DNA of 64,000 bases. Source: Campylorhamphus procurvoides (Eukaryota; Chordata; Aves; Passeriformes; Dendrocolaptidae). The stretch is from assembly GCA_013396655.1 (NCBI GenBank), contig WBMV01006452.1:698271-762270 (forward strand), read 5' to 3'. The position numbers and the translations under genes are program-made. Below, piece by piece: positions 1 to 12,680 of this stretch (positions are counted from its first letter, which is position 1; each line of letters starts with the position of its first letter). The notes under the pieces were generated by a model that saw only the letters and a list, made by a program, of their open reading frames with translations, did not search any database and had not been told where the DNA came from.

Positions 1-2306
1 TTGGTTTTCTTTTTTGCTGCTTTGAAAGGGTTTGGTTTCCCCTTCCTCTCTCCTGCTAGCACAGCTGTCCATCAGTCCCTTTTCTCCTCAAGTTGTTGTT
101 ACTGGTGAGGTTCCTTTATTACTACATTTTCTGTGCATTTCCCCCCTTCTTTCCTAAGCCAGTTTTACTTCTTGTTTGTCTCTCATACATCTCTTCTGCC
201 TATATCCTGGCAAAATATATTAGAGGTGCCACTTACTTTTCCACTCTAATCTCCTCCACAGCCCTCAGAAACAACAGAAAGGGGAATTCTCTTGTTGATT
301 ACCTTTTAAAAAAAACCAAAACACAAACCCCCCAAAAAACCAAACAAACCAAACCCAAACACAAACAAAACCCCCCAACCCAAAGTCACATCTGGGAGGC
401 AGAGACATGAAACCTTCCCCTACTGGTACCTGTTCCCTGTGCTCACATGAAGGAGAGAGGGGCCAGGGTATTTGAGAGTGTGAACCCTCATACCAGTAAT
501 TACATTATCTTTTGGACTTATGTCAGCTGAAAAGCAGGTCTCAGAGTTTGTGTGATTGGAGTTCTTTATGGAAAGAAGGACAAGAATTCACACAGGCCTT
601 TCATGACGCTGAATTATTTGGTTTGTTGATAGCTCAACACCAATGTGAATGTGGAGTGGCTGAAATTATCAAACTATTGACATAAAACCCTATGCAAAGT
701 GAGACACTTGTTTGTGAGTGCTGTGGCTTAGGTTTTCTTGCTGCTGTCATCAGAGCCCTGTGTAAAAGCAGGCAACGGAAGGGGGAATTCCCCATGTCCT
801 TTGCAAGGAAAGGAAAAGGAAAACAACAAAAAAAAGACACATAATTTCCTGACTGCAGGAAAAGAACTGCTGGGGTAGAAGGTTACCAAGGCCTCTGGCT
901 CCTTGTGTGTAGCTGAAGAGAGTATTCAGAGAGTTCAAACACAAGGAGGAGGTCTCTGAGTGCAGCAGACAAGCAACGTAGGACGAGGTGAGAGAATTAA
1001 GCCCCGAGCAGGAGGGCAGATACCCCGTGTGCATCCACCCCCAGCAAGGGAGGGATCCCACACATCTTGAAAGAGCTTCTTTATGAGCTCTGCCTAATTT
1101 GAGAACTGTCAGGAATGGCAGCACTGTTTTCCACTCAGCTCTTGGGATCTCTGTGTGTGTACCTGATTCAATGGCTCCTTCCTAAAAGCACAAATGGCCC
1201 CTGATGAAGTGTTTGTACGGTGCCTGGCAGGATGGCACCACCTCAGGATCAATAAATGATGGATTAATGTCTTGGTAATGTAACAAATTCTCCGTTTTGT
1301 GGCTGCTGTTAGGGGACATGAGCAGCTGTGCCTGTTTGCTGCCATAAAGGTGGTGGATTGACAGCAGGAGAACCTGTTCCTGGGTTCCTGCAGGAGGTGG
1401 GCTGAGATCCACACGGATCTCTGGAGTACTTCTAGTTCAGTATTAGGAAATACTGGAGGTATGCAAATGGTGGGGCAAACCAAGTGCCTTGCATTTGAGG
1501 TTTTCCTCCCTCCAACAACACAAATACTGTCTTGATGTTCTCCTAGCGCTTGCCTGGTGACAGTGGGATCTCACAGTGGGTTCCCTTTTGCATGGAAAGG
1601 CAGGTTTCTGAGCAGCACCGTGCATATTCCACACTAAAAGGGCATCTGAAAAGGCAGACTTGGCTGCAGCTGCTACCTGGAAATCCAGAGGCCGTTGTTT
1701 TCCTTATTTCATCTGTTGCTAGTCAGCTGGAAAGCACAGTGACCTATGAGTAATGTGGTCATCCCCAACTCATGCTGATAAAACCTTTACACTGCTGCCT
1801 CTTGCCATCTCTCCTTCTCTATCTCTCCAAGATGTTCTGATCCAATCTTGACTTCCTTTGAGGTAGGGCATTCTGTCTTAATGCCCTGACCCCTGTGGAG
1901 AGTCAGAGAGAAATGATTTTGAGATGGCTTTTTTGTTGTGTTTTTGCCTGGTAGACTTGTCTGCAGGGCTTTTATACCAGCGAGAGAGGATGTGACTCTC
2001 TGGCCATAACCCAGGGGCCCTTTAGGACACTGCTCCTCTCAAGTAGTGCCTGCTATTGGAGGCACAGCAGAAGAACTTCCAAATCCCAGAATATCACTTT
2101 GTCCTATGGGCAGCAAGCCCCCAGGTGTAGCTTAGAGCAACCTGGAGCTGGGAGGTAGCAAATCTCAGCTGCTCTTTGCTCCCTCCACCTTCTTGGCAAC
2201 ACTACACATGTCCTGGCTGCCACCAGGCAGTCACTCACTTGGTATATTTGTAATTCTCTGAGTTTGTTTGTGCCACTAATAAAGGTTTCTCCCTTACTTC
2301 TTACAG
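1..2306. other. non-coding tract, no gene recognised
   Basis: Ordinary mixed-composition vertebrate DNA. All open frames are short, lie in conflicting frames on both strands and match no protein I know. The only structure I see is an A/C-rich low-complexity block at 306-381. An AATAAA at about 2279 lies just upstream of a splice-like acceptor at 2306, with nothing else to suggest a real 3' end. Confidence 0.6.
306..381. repeat. A/C-rich low-complexity tract
   Basis: Degenerate CAAA/CCAAA repeats interrupted by runs of C, with almost no G or T. It is simple-sequence DNA. The open frame that crosses it (93-410) encodes only a Lys/Gln/Thr/Pro-rich tail from this tract and is not a gene. Confidence 0.8.
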
Positions 2307-2370
2307 ATCAGTGTGGTGGATTTCATGGAGGATTTCTACAGCTGAGGGATAACTGTCTGTGAATTTCCAG
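2307..2370 (+). other. possible short non-coding exon
   Basis: A pyrimidine-rich acceptor (CTTACTTCTTACAG, ending at 2306) is followed 64 bp later by a CAG|GTAATT donor at 2371. All three frames contain stops, so it could only be an untranslated or lncRNA exon. The donor is not strong, and this may be chance. Confidence 0.15.
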
Positions 2371-5300
2371 GTAATTGCCATTTCTTCTGTTTCTTTCATG
2401 AGTTGCTCTGGATGTTCTGACCTTTTCTTTGATTTTGGGCTGCAGTTCTCTTTCCTAACCCCCTAAATTGGCCACCTTGTGATCAGAATGTTGTCCTGAG
2501 TTGCATCTTAGAGTTTCTTTGAAGTGCAAAGTGAAGGAAGGTCTTGTTACCCACTCAGCATCCAGCTCTTCTGTCCCACCAGTAGAGTTGGACCAGAAAC
2601 TGCAGACTGCCAATTCATATCTGAGGGGATTTACTTGCCCTTTTTAACAGGATAAGTAGTTGAACATTGACTGGATAAAGAACTGCCTTACTGTCTGTAT
2701 GATCCTGCCATGACTGTGCCTAATGGGGGAACTCAACTTTCTTGTCCAGACACAAACACTCTCACTCTCTGATTGGACAGAGTCCTCCTCTGTTTCTCAC
2801 CTTTCTAAAGGGCTGCAGTTCACTGTGCATTTTTGCAGTAGATGTTAAACTCTTCCATGCCTACATTAGTTCTGTTCCTTGGGACACTCAAAAGCCATGG
2901 GTACTGCCAGGCCCGTGGCAGTACCTTTGTGCACTGCCTGATGAGGTTGTTGAAGACACAGCTTTGGGAGTCAGATAAAGGCAGAGTGTTTTTCACTTTG
3001 GCACCTGTCCATCTGTTTAGGATAATGTTGGTGTTGTGAGCTCCTTGGGGCAGGGACTGTGGCTTTCCCTATGTCTTGAGTCTCTCCAAGATTGTGGCCA
3101 GCATTCTGTGAACCAAAGCTAATAAATCAAAGCCAGTTCTTCCTCATGCGCTTCAAAACCTACTCCATTTTGGAACGAGCAACCACGTACAGCTCACTGC
3201 AGGCTTTGTCAAATTATTCCTCCCCTTCACACTTGGACTCTTCTTCATTTTCCACACACTTAATACTCACCCAGCTCCTTTCTGTAACTGGCAGCTGATC
3301 CAATTACACACTAGAGGTAGAAATACTGAAGTCTTACAGTTCAAATGTGGAATGATATGCATAGTCACTTTGTCACTCAAATCCTAAAAAAAAAAAAAAC
3401 ACACAAAAAAAAAGGGGGAAAGAAAACTCAGAGTAGCTGGCCGTAATTAAGGGTAGAAAATAGAGTACACAGTTAATATGTCCCTGGTTTGCCAATACTG
3501 GGATGTCACGAGTACCAGTCAGGAAGCCAGAGCCATGTGGCTTCCCAGATAAAAATGCTGGCTTTTTACTTCTGGGGCTACAGTTCAAATCCAGCTTAAG
3601 GTTCTAAATTAAATAAGACCCTTAACCTATGCCAAAACATGGGATCCCTCCAGGTCAGAGCCGAGGTTATTGGCAGGTCAGTGCGATTAAGCCTGTGTTC
3701 CATTGCCTTCAGCACACTTAATGGCATAAATAAAGGAATTAAAGTCCAAACCCTGCCACAAGGCCAGGAAGCCTGAAGAGTCTGAGCACCAGGTACAGAG
3801 GCAGGGAAAAAAGGGCACCCGAATTCTGTGAGGGCAGCAGTGTGGGCAGGGTCGGGGCACTGCTCTGTAGGTCCCCCTTGTGTTCCTGCAGTGAGGCAGG
3901 TGTGGTAATGGACTCATCTGCTGCTCAGGGGCAGCAGCAGCTCAAGGGCAGCAGCGTTTGGGGTCAGGCAGGCAGTGCTGCCTTCCCCCTGAGCTGTTCC
4001 CTGGGCTCCCCCATTCCCTGGCCATGGCATTAATGGTACAAAACTGTACCCACAGTCACAGGTGGGATCCCAGAGGCACCAGCAGCCTGTGCAGTTCTTG
4101 GGCTGGGGAAGCCACTCCAGCCAAGCTGCACCAAGAGAGGACTTGTTTGCTGTTGGAGAGGATCCCAGTCACTTAGCAGGGATGGTAATGAAGGCCTGGC
4201 AATAATGACCTGCTCTGAATTAGAGTGAAGTCAGGGTGGAGGCAGCTGGGAGCAAACAGGTACCCCATGCTTGCACTTTGCCATTTGAGTGCTGTGTGTG
4301 TAGCAGGCCTGCTCCCAGAATTGCATCTGTGGACAGTTCTGGTTCCGATTCTCAGCTGGATCTTTGTTCAGAGAGTGTTTTTGCATTCAGCAGAACAGGC
4401 TTGTAAAACTGCAGAGCAGCAGCAAAGGATCTGCTGCATTACCAAAAATGTAGGAACCTTCAAAGCCTCCAAGCTCCTCCAGCTCCCACCAGAGAGCCAG
4501 AGATGAGAATCCCACATGACAGAAAACAAGCAATAATTAAAAATCCCGATTTTGCCCAAAGAATTCCTTTGTTCAAGGTATGTAAATGTCTTCGCCTGCT
4601 TGTAAGTTATTTCATTTTTGATAGTTCCTGAGCTCAGTAATCTGAGCTTGGGAATAGAGGAGTCTGAAAGGAGTGTTACTCTGAAACAAAACACCTGTCT
4701 TTCAGTCAAGACTAAATTGACAAGCAACAATTTAGTTGTCTAAACTCAGAGCTTTCAGGATTTCAGACTACATAAATGTCAAGATGCCTAGGTAGGGCTC
4801 AAAGGTGAGCGACAGTGTAGGCAAATATACATTGGAACTTCAATTATCCAACCCCTGATCACTCTCAGTCACCTGAAGTTTAAGCATGCCTTCCTTCACT
4901 CTTGGTTTCTACATTTTTCTGTAAAACCCCCTTTGTACTGAGTCACCTCTGTCTCTGCCCAGCAGAGTCTGTAAACTTTTAAGAGCTCGTCTCCCGGGGA
5001 GCTTAGCGTGTCTGCCAGATCACAGCACCAGCAACCCCTCTGACAGAGCCTGTAATTATCCCTTCATGTTACCTGCTACATTGGGATAGAGGAATTAAAA
5101 TAAATAAGCCACTGTTTTCCTCGTTGCTGTCTCCAGCTCCGCTTTTCCATAGGCATGGTGGCAGTGAGGCACCTTCCTCCTCACACAGTTTCTTAAATGA
5201 TTCCTCGTGGGGAGATTGTGTCCTCTGAGGAGCAGCCAGAGGGTGGGATGGACTTGGGTAGTCAGCAAAATTCACCACGAGTAGTTTGGGTTTCATGGAC

Positions 5301-6389
5301 CAAACTCTTCCCTTCACTGCTCTCCTGTACCATCTTTGACAGTGACTGATATCCAAGAGCCAAATACACCTTGATTTCCACAGTTTTGAATCTTGAAAAG
5401 CTGTTGAGATCCCAATCAAGACCCTTAGAGAAATTTTGCTTTGCATCTTCCTGCCTTCAACACTTTTTCTCAATAGATCCCATTACTTTTGAGGGGGTTT
5501 GTTGTGATTTGATCTCAGAGGTACCAGTTCACATCTGCAATTTCCTTCACCAACTATTGAACTAAATCAAAAAGTTTTGAGTGGCAGAAGAAAGTGGCTG
5601 GCAGGAAAGTATGTGATGCTTGTTCACCTCCTTTTGTGCCTTTATGTTTTCCAGCCTCATTTTCACCCCATTCTTGGCTTACATTTGCCACTTTAGGTTT
5701 CTCCCAGCACTCCTAACATCTCCTGTTCTCCTCTCTATGGCAAGTTTTCCTCTTTCTCCTTCAGGGGAGGAATCTAAACCAGAGAAAGGATAGAAGATTT
5801 TTGTTTCATCCCCAAAGAGCATCTGAATAAGCCAGACCCTTCTGTGAAATGAGGGGTGGCAAATGCTAATCTGGGCTGTGGTCCCTTTCCAGGGACCCGT
5901 TCCGTGGTGGCACTGTGGGATAAAAGCTGCAGTGCAAGTGCTGCCTGCTCTGCAGGGAAGGGTTTTGGGTAGAATGAACCCCCTGAACAATGAACCAGCC
6001 CCCCTGAGGAAGGAAAAGGGGATTTCAGGCCAGGTCAGGCAATATCTGCCTTCCCCTTAGCTGAAGGCAAGGAGCTTGATCCTACCAGAACAAATGGCAT
6101 AAGACATGGGGGATCCAGTGTTCACAGGGAAATAAAATCCTGTTCTCCACTGAAAGCAGAGTTGCACAACTGAACTAGAAGGCAAAATGCAATCCAGTCA
6201 TCTGTTGCTTTGGAAATGGGAAGAAAACAAAATTAAACGGGGATATTAAATGGTAAGTTTTGTGGCTAAAAAGGAATCTCATTCTCCTGGCAGGAAAGTA
6301 ATATTGCAAAGAAAATACAGCAACAGAAGACCAGACTGTGCCCATTTCAATATTTAGGAAGTTCAAGTGTCTTAGGTGTTTCATGGCCA
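2371..6389. other. non-coding tract, no gene recognised
   Basis: No coding signal recognised. An A-rich run with a few C lies at 3386-3413. Several open frames of 60-134 codons overlap on opposite strands without family resemblance, as expected of random sequence at this base composition. Confidence 0.6.
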
Positions 6390-6690
6390 TCAAAAATTGA
6401 AATGAATTAAAGTTGCACTTTAATTGAATTACACAATAGCATCAATTTAAACATTAGTAAACAGATGCAATTTTGTGCAATGCTTTAAATTGCGTTTTCT
6501 CACATATGCATTTAATTTAAATTTATTGAGATGGTTATTTATGTTAATAAAATAATTAAAAGCAGTTATTTAAGACTAACTATGAAATAGCTGTGTAACT
6601 ACCTATATTAATAAGACAGTTAGTTAAGGGATAATGTCTATTGCTTTATGGTGTAATTGCAATAAACAGCTGCTGAGTTTGATTAAGAGC
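6390..6690. promoter_or_regulatory. candidate conserved non-coding element, AT-rich homeodomain-type cluster
   Basis: An AT-rich block bounded by more balanced sequence on both sides. It is packed with ATTA/TAAT cores, TTTAATT and ATGCATTTAAT-like motifs, and contains a perfect 9-bp-arm palindrome at 6405-6425. It has no simple repeat unit and no long open frame, so it is not a microsatellite. In vertebrate gene deserts this texture is typical of developmental enhancers. That interpretation is inference from texture only, and conservation was not tested. Confidence 0.4.
6405..6425. repeat. perfect inverted repeat, 9-bp arms, 3-nt spacer
   Basis: AATTAAAGT at 6405-6413 and ACTTTAATT at 6417-6425 are exact reverse complements around TGC. 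Each arm holds a TAAT-type homeodomain core, so the site could bind a homeodomain dimer. The palindrome is read directly from the sequence; the binding role is inferred. Confidence 0.9.
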
Positions 6691-8265
6691 TGAAGTGGAG
6701 CTAAAGTGTTTGAGCAATCTCAAAAGCTATTTGTTGTAAGGGTACTACAAAGCAACAGTGATGATTCCTCTTACACAGAAAGCCAGAGCAGAAACATTGC
6801 ACTATAACACGGAGGCACGATGCCTTTTCCTTGGGGGAATGGAGCATCTCCAGGTGAGGGGTGGGGCTGGAGGAGGACAGCTGGGGCTTTGGTGGAGAAC
6901 TGGCTTGAGGAGCTTCAATTTTGCTCCTGCCCAGATTGACCCCAGTGCTGGCGTTTACACCTGAGTGGTACGAGGGCACAGTCTGTGCTGGTGAGCTCTG
7001 CTTTCTCAGGGGTGGCATCACTGGACAATCCTTAGCTGCATCCCTTTGAAATTTCATAGAAAATGTTCAACCTCAGCTCTAGGTCTCACCTAGGAGGTTC
7101 TTCAGCTTTTTGTTGGAGTACAAAGAGGGAGAGTGAGGCATGTAGTAAAAATGCTCCTGCAACTTTAGCATGAGATGTCTGCTGCCACCCCGTAACTGCA
7201 TCATTAATGCCTGCAGCAGACACTTCCTGGGGCCCAAGCATAGCCTGCTTTGTGGCACTGACACACACCTAAACCACAGGCTGTTCATTTCAGTGGCATC
7301 AGGTAGGCAGAGAGACATTCCTTGGATTGCCCTTGTTGTTTACAAACTCCACATTCTTTGGCTTCTGGGAGACAGACTCAGACACAAGATGTTTGCCTTT
7401 AAAATTTCTGCTCTATTAGGCTGAGCAAGTCAGGACAGAGGTGCTTCATTACTTAAAAGCTCTTTTATGGGTGGTGAACTCTTGACACGCTGATTGAGGC
7501 ACAAATGGAGAGGAGGAGGCCACTGCCTCCTGCTGCTCCTCATTGCTGTACTCATGGCTTAGGAGCAGTGAACTCTCACAGAGCCCAACAGGGCTGGGAA
7601 ATGCTGCCAAGCAAAATGTTACCTACAGAGGTCTTGCCTGGTGATGGTTTTGTAGTGAATGAGGTTGGCCAAGTCCTACAAGAGGAGTTTGTGGGGCTGG
7701 GAGGTTAGAACATGTCCTGCTTCAGGAGCTGAGCTCCTTTGCACATTAGTGGCCCTTGGGAATCCCTCAAGCAAAGTTCTAACTTGCAGCCAGATGCAAA
7801 CAGCCTTGGGAAAAGTGGGTGAGTCCATCACTGCTGTAAGCCAAGCTCAGGGAATACGAACCCAAGTGCACGTGGTCAAACCCCACCAGTTCGTTTGCAT
7901 CAAGGGAGAAGGGTTTTCACACACAAATGTTAAAAGTTCAAAAGGGGGAAAAAAGGTGTTAGGAGCACAGTGACACCGGTTCTTCCTTTGACACAGTCTA
8001 TCCTGGAAGAGATAAGGTATCTTGGGCTAAGCAGTCATGCATGAGGGTTGGAAAAAGCCAACAGGAAAAGGCAGCTTGGCAAAGTCCGATGCAGGGTGAT
8101 TAATCCAAGTGCCAATTTGCTCCTAATGTGCTGTGGGATGGTTTTGCTGCTGGTTTCTTAGGGAAGCAGGCTTGCAGGTGGCTGGGTGCTGAGGGGGTGT
8201 GTGCCCTGCTGTGGGAGCAGGGCTGCCACAAGGATCTTCCCCAAGAATGCCTGTCGGGCTGAACC
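6691..8265. other. non-coding tract, no gene recognised
   Basis: Mixed composition with no recognisable exon or repeat. A GTGAGT donor-like site at 7820 has only a weak acceptor 29 bp upstream, so I do not call an exon here. Confidence 0.55.
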
Positions 8266-8560
8266 GGAGCGCGGGCCCCGCTCAGCTCCTACCTCGGGAG
8301 AAGCTTAGCAATGGCAGGAAAGCCCACCCAGTGTACTCGCCTTGTTAAGCTTCTGGGGCTTGCAGGCCTTCCTAACTCTGCCCTGGGGAAAAACTGTGTA
8401 ACAATGGATAAAAGACTTGGGCCTCCCAGCTTAGTTACAAAGGATTCTCTTCACTCATCCTCTTAGTGAGAAATCCAGTTGAATGCTTTTTGAAATCTTT
8501 CAAATATTAAAAATAAAATAAATCTTCTTATTCTGTTCGCCGGCAAGATTCTTGACTGCA
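8266..8560 (+). mobile_element. possible 3' part of a retroviral-type LTR (uncertain)
   Basis: The order of signals resembles an LTR: a small CpG-containing GC-rich patch (8268-8315), an ATAAAAG TATA-like box at 8408-8414, overlapping AATAAA signals at 8512-8517 and 8517-8522, then a CpG-containing segment ending in CA at 8560. I could not find a convincing 5' TG end or a target-site duplication, and I do not recognise the family. It could equally be unique sequence with chance signals. No gag, pol or env remnant is nearby. Confidence 0.22.
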
Positions 8561-9548
8561 GTGTGCCATGTTGTCACACACTTCAGGTCCTTTAGAATGT
8601 CAGAAGGACCCCCCTCAGTGATGTGGCTGCAGCTAGGTACGCCGAGAAAAGGTTATTCAATTCTTTGTGTGCCTTCAAAAAGTTAAAGAAAAAAGCCCAA
8701 TGAGCCCTGAGAGGGGGAAGATAGAGTGGATATTAAAATAATTGGGTGTCAGGCAGCAGAAGGCTCAGTTCTCCTGCCTAGCGTGGATAGGCTGTGCTCT
8801 GGGAAACAGCCAGTTTATTTGTTCAGCCAGAGGGGGAACTGTTGCTGCTTCACCTGGGTACACGAGTCATTGCAGTGTGGTGCTGCAAACAGGTACTGCA
8901 CAAAATACTGCTCAAATCAGTTGTGAAGAGAACCAAACACTCTTTTCAGCTGCTTGAGAAACTGGCTTGCTTTGCATTTCCTTCTCTTCCCAAGTGTTGT
9001 CTGCCCCCTTCCCTCAGTGCCAAAATCAGCCTGGTAGAGCTCTACTCCCTCTTTGCATGGGCTTTTCAACCCAGAGGGGACACAATACTTCAATACACAC
9101 TGAGGTCACTTAAAATCTGAGAGAGCTGGGAAAATGAAAGCTGTCCACATGTGCCATCATCAAGGGAAACCATCAAGTGACTGCTACTTGTGATCTTAGA
9201 AGTAAGTTTTGCTTGCATAGAAATCTTTGACCAAGCACATTGTTGTCATTGCTTTGTAAAGAAAATTTCTTCGTGGGAAGCTCTTGGAAGCAGCAGTGGT
9301 TTGTTCTCTCTGCCTTCCTGTCTCTCTCCCCTCAGAAGGAGCTGTTGAATATTCAGCATCACCTGATTTTAAACTCTTTCTTTAAAGTCTCTGGTGCTTC
9401 TCAGCCATTTCAGAGATCATGCTGGTGTGTTCCTCTGCCACCTGGAGTCGGAGCACATGGGAACCTGAATTTTTTAACAGTAGGGATTTTTTGCTAAAGT
9501 TTATGTTTAGAGGCACGTAAAAAACATCCATTTGCTTTCTTAGGTTTT

Positions 9549-9569
9549 GGGTGGGGGGGTGGGTGGGGG
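9549..9569 (+). other. compact G-quadruplex motif
   Basis: Four G-runs of 3, 7, 3 and 5 are separated by single T residues. One-nucleotide loops are known to give very stable parallel G-quadruplexes. The motif is the whole structure; no gene start is visible next to it. Confidence 0.8.
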
Positions 9570-10200
9570 TGTTTGGGATTTTTTGATGTCTTGCTATCTC
9601 TGAATTTAGCTTTGGTTCATTAGTAAAGGAAATAAATAGCCACATTTCTTATTATTCACACTATTACAGAGTGTATGCCAAGCCCATACATATCCTACAG
9701 CTTGTTAAATAATTCTTTATCCTTTAAGAAATTCCCATTAATCTCTAACCAAGAAGAGCAATAATAAGTTAGTTAGTCATCATATATAAAAATCTGAATC
9801 ATTTTTACAAGTATCTTTAATGGTTTCCATTAATTACGTGTCTTCATAAAAAAGCTACCCCTCTCAAACACAGCATCCTTTCGTTCTTCAAGAGGATCTA
9901 ATTTCTGAAACAACAGAAATTAAGGCACTGATGCTTTGTTTGGGCAAATTAAGCAGAAAAAAATACTCAGCTCAAGCAGAAGGTAGAGGAGTCATATGTT
10001 GTATTAACTTGTCAGCTACCCTGGTATTATTAGCAAACTTTCACAGGTCAGCCCAGCACAGTGCTATGATTATTGTCCCACTGACAGCCCAGTGCTCAGG
10101 GCTGGGGGTTCAGCTGCAGCCCAGGGAGCAGGAGGTGCCTTCCTGCTGCTCCTGCCCTGCCCCACATGGCCTTGGCTCTGTTTTCGTGGTGCTTGTGTGC

Positions 10201-10243
10201 CCCATGCCGTGCCCCATGCCATGCCCTGCCATGCCATGCCTTG
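10201..10243 (+). repeat. degenerate CCATG/TGCCA pentanucleotide repeat
   Basis: About eight imperfect copies of a CATGC/CCATG unit, a short decayed microsatellite. It produces a Met-Pro-Cys-rich translation in the open frames crossing it, which explains those frames. Confidence 0.8.
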
Positions 10244-12219
10244 CTTCAATCTAGCATCCGTGCCTGCCCTGCTCCAAGGAGTGCTTCCATGTGCTCAGCA
10301 GCACCCAGGGGCATTTTTAGAGTCAGGTGATGTTCAGCCCACTCGTTCTCTGATCAAATGTGTCTCTTCAAAGGGAACAACAACATTCCCATTAAGGCTG
10401 GGAGAGTGGGCAGGCCCAGCCCTTTGAGGGGCAGCTCAGGCTTGGGGTGGATTAATGTGTCTGTGAAGCCACAGTGGGATCATCATGGCATTCCCTCCTT
10501 TTTTTCTTACTCTTTGTTAGTCTGAGTATTAGTTTGCTACCTTAAACCCACAATAAAAGACAACATTCATTGCCCTGCCATCAGAGCTACACTGGACAAT
10601 GTTTTCAAAACTCTTTCAAAAGGCATCTCCTGTGTGTTCATCTGTCTCCCCCAGAAGACACCAGAGGCCCTGAGTAAGGGATAAAAAGGTCAAATGTAAA
10701 ACAGAGGCCGCCTCTAACCCTTCATGGCCTCTTTAAACCCTTCCCCAGTCCATGGGCTGAGAAACACAGAGAGGAAGGGTGGTGCTGAAGCCTCTCCCTG
10801 CCCTGTTTTATTTCAGGTCAGGTAACCTTGCTCACTCTTGTGGAAAGCCCGAGGAGCTCCAGGAGGGATTTAAAGGAGAGATCTTCCTCTCCTCTTCAGG
10901 TGAATAGTCATGAATTAGACTCTTGGGAGACTAAAGCAGTATAAATATATAAGGAAATCTTTTGATTACACATAGTGTTAAAAAATGCTAAAAATACTTC
11001 TACTACAGTTAGGTCTGAATTTCTATGTATTTACTTATTTATCTTAATTTGTGCTATTTTTCCCCCCCTTCCCTGGGAAGTGAAGACTATCAACAGATAA
11101 AGGAGAGAATTTTGTGTTTTTGTATGCAGTATGAGTCCAGTACTTGGCCAAGACCCAGATCTATTGTGGCAAGAAAGTAATAGATGAACTAACTAGGGAC
11201 TCAGACTCTCTGGCTGGCATCCAAGAAACATTAAAAAATGTAGTACTGCACATAACAAGTAGGAAGATGCATGCAAATGTTGATGTCTTATTGAAAACTG
11301 TTAAGTTATTAATATGTTGGGTTTATAGACACGCATTTGGATTTTAAAACCTGCTGTCCAAGTTCATGCCTTGGAATTACCTGCTGAACTCTATGTCTCA
11401 AATAATATTTAAAGTGGTGTCACATTGGCAGGGTAGTTGTGAAGGAAATGACACGTCTGGGTCCCTGGAGTGTTTGCTCTGGGAGCCTCAGCTCTGGAGC
11501 AGTGGCAGTGGTCCAGCCCAGCTCTCAGGGAGCTTTCCAAGCAATGGTCCTGCTTTGTCTCTTCACTGTGTCTTTCCCCCTGCAAAGGAGGAAGTCATGC
11601 CTGTGGCCCTTAGGACCTTGAGGGCCCACTGTCCACTGGCTCATGTGGGAGGTGTGGGTCAGGAGCTTTCTTTTCATTGCCAGAGGTGTCCTTGGTGTCC
11701 TCCACGTTGCTCTGAACCTTCCTCAGGGTCCTTTGTTGCACACTCAGCAAGGTGTCCAAAGCAGATGTGGTCACAGAAGTGCAGGGAAGCAAACAGGCTG
11801 GAAAAATGGTGAGCTCCAGCTGAGCCAGTTCCTGGGAGCAGACAGTGCTGTCCTGGGAGGCACGACAGGAACCTGAAATGAGAATTTCTTCTTACCACAG
11901 CAATAAGCAAACAGTTTCAGTGATTGCACTTTATTCACAACCATAACTATCATCACTGACATTCACTAGAGGTGCCAGATCCCTGGGCTGGATGCTTTCA
12001 CAGGAGTATTTTATCTCCTTTGCTCTAGAATTATTACATTTTTAGTAGGGAATAGCTTCATGATAGGGCTAAGAGGTGAATGGTGGGACTTGGGTTTCCA
12101 TTTTTTTTCACCTGACCTTCCTTGCTCCCTGTTCCCATCTCCTTCCTGCTCAGAGCTTTGTTTGAGCTGGAGGACCAGTTTCATGGTTGTTGTTGTATGA
12201 AGTGAGCTTGCTCATACAG

Positions 12220-12680
12220 TGGGGTTTTTTCTAATCTCTCAACTCTAATTGTTGCATGCAAATTGTTTAATAAATAATGTTGGACAGAAAAAAAGAAGAA
12301 TAGATATTAATTAAGGAAAGGATTTAGGCTGACTCAGTCTCATACATGAGACAAAAGGTTAAGTAAATGCCAAGGCTGCTATGCCTCTTCAAACAATGAA
12401 TATTAGTTTTAGAATCATTAATGTCTGCTTAGAAAACAGAGTCATACTGGAGTCTTGTATGCCAAAATAACCAAGGCCAGGGCTGTTTCTTTTCAATCTG
12501 AATCTAAATTATTCTCCAATAGAGGGCTAAATGTATGCAATTAACAGTGCTAGGTAGGACAACAGGGAATGGCGCTTTTAATATGTAGCCAAATTGAGAT
12601 CAAGTTTTTCTTTAAATCTGGTAACTTGGACATTTAATATGCACAACTGAGCTCTGCAATAGAATTAGTGAAAAGAAGCA
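12220..12680. promoter_or_regulatory. candidate conserved non-coding element with AP-1 site and palindrome
   Basis: AT-rich, non-repetitive block with an octamer (ATGCAAAT at about 12257), several ATTA/TAAT cores, and a consensus TGACTCA AP-1/TRE site abutting a perfect palindrome (12330-12352). No open frame of note. The enhancer call rests on motif clustering and composition only. Confidence 0.35.
12330..12352. promoter_or_regulatory. AP-1 consensus abutting a perfect palindrome
   Basis: TGACTCA at 12330-12336 is directly followed by GTCTCAT-AC-ATGAGAC (12337-12352), exact 7-bp arms around a 2-nt spacer. Both are read directly. TGACTCA is the known Fos/Jun/NF-E2-type core; what binds the palindrome is unknown. 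Confidence 0.5.

Larger units (their letters stand above)
8561..12219. other. non-coding tract, no gene recognised
   Basis: No coding exon recognised. It contains the G-rich motif at 9549-9569 and a short CATGC-type repeat at 10201-10243. An AT-rich stretch at 9640-9850 may be another regulatory block, but I saw nothing specific enough to call. Confidence 0.55.
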
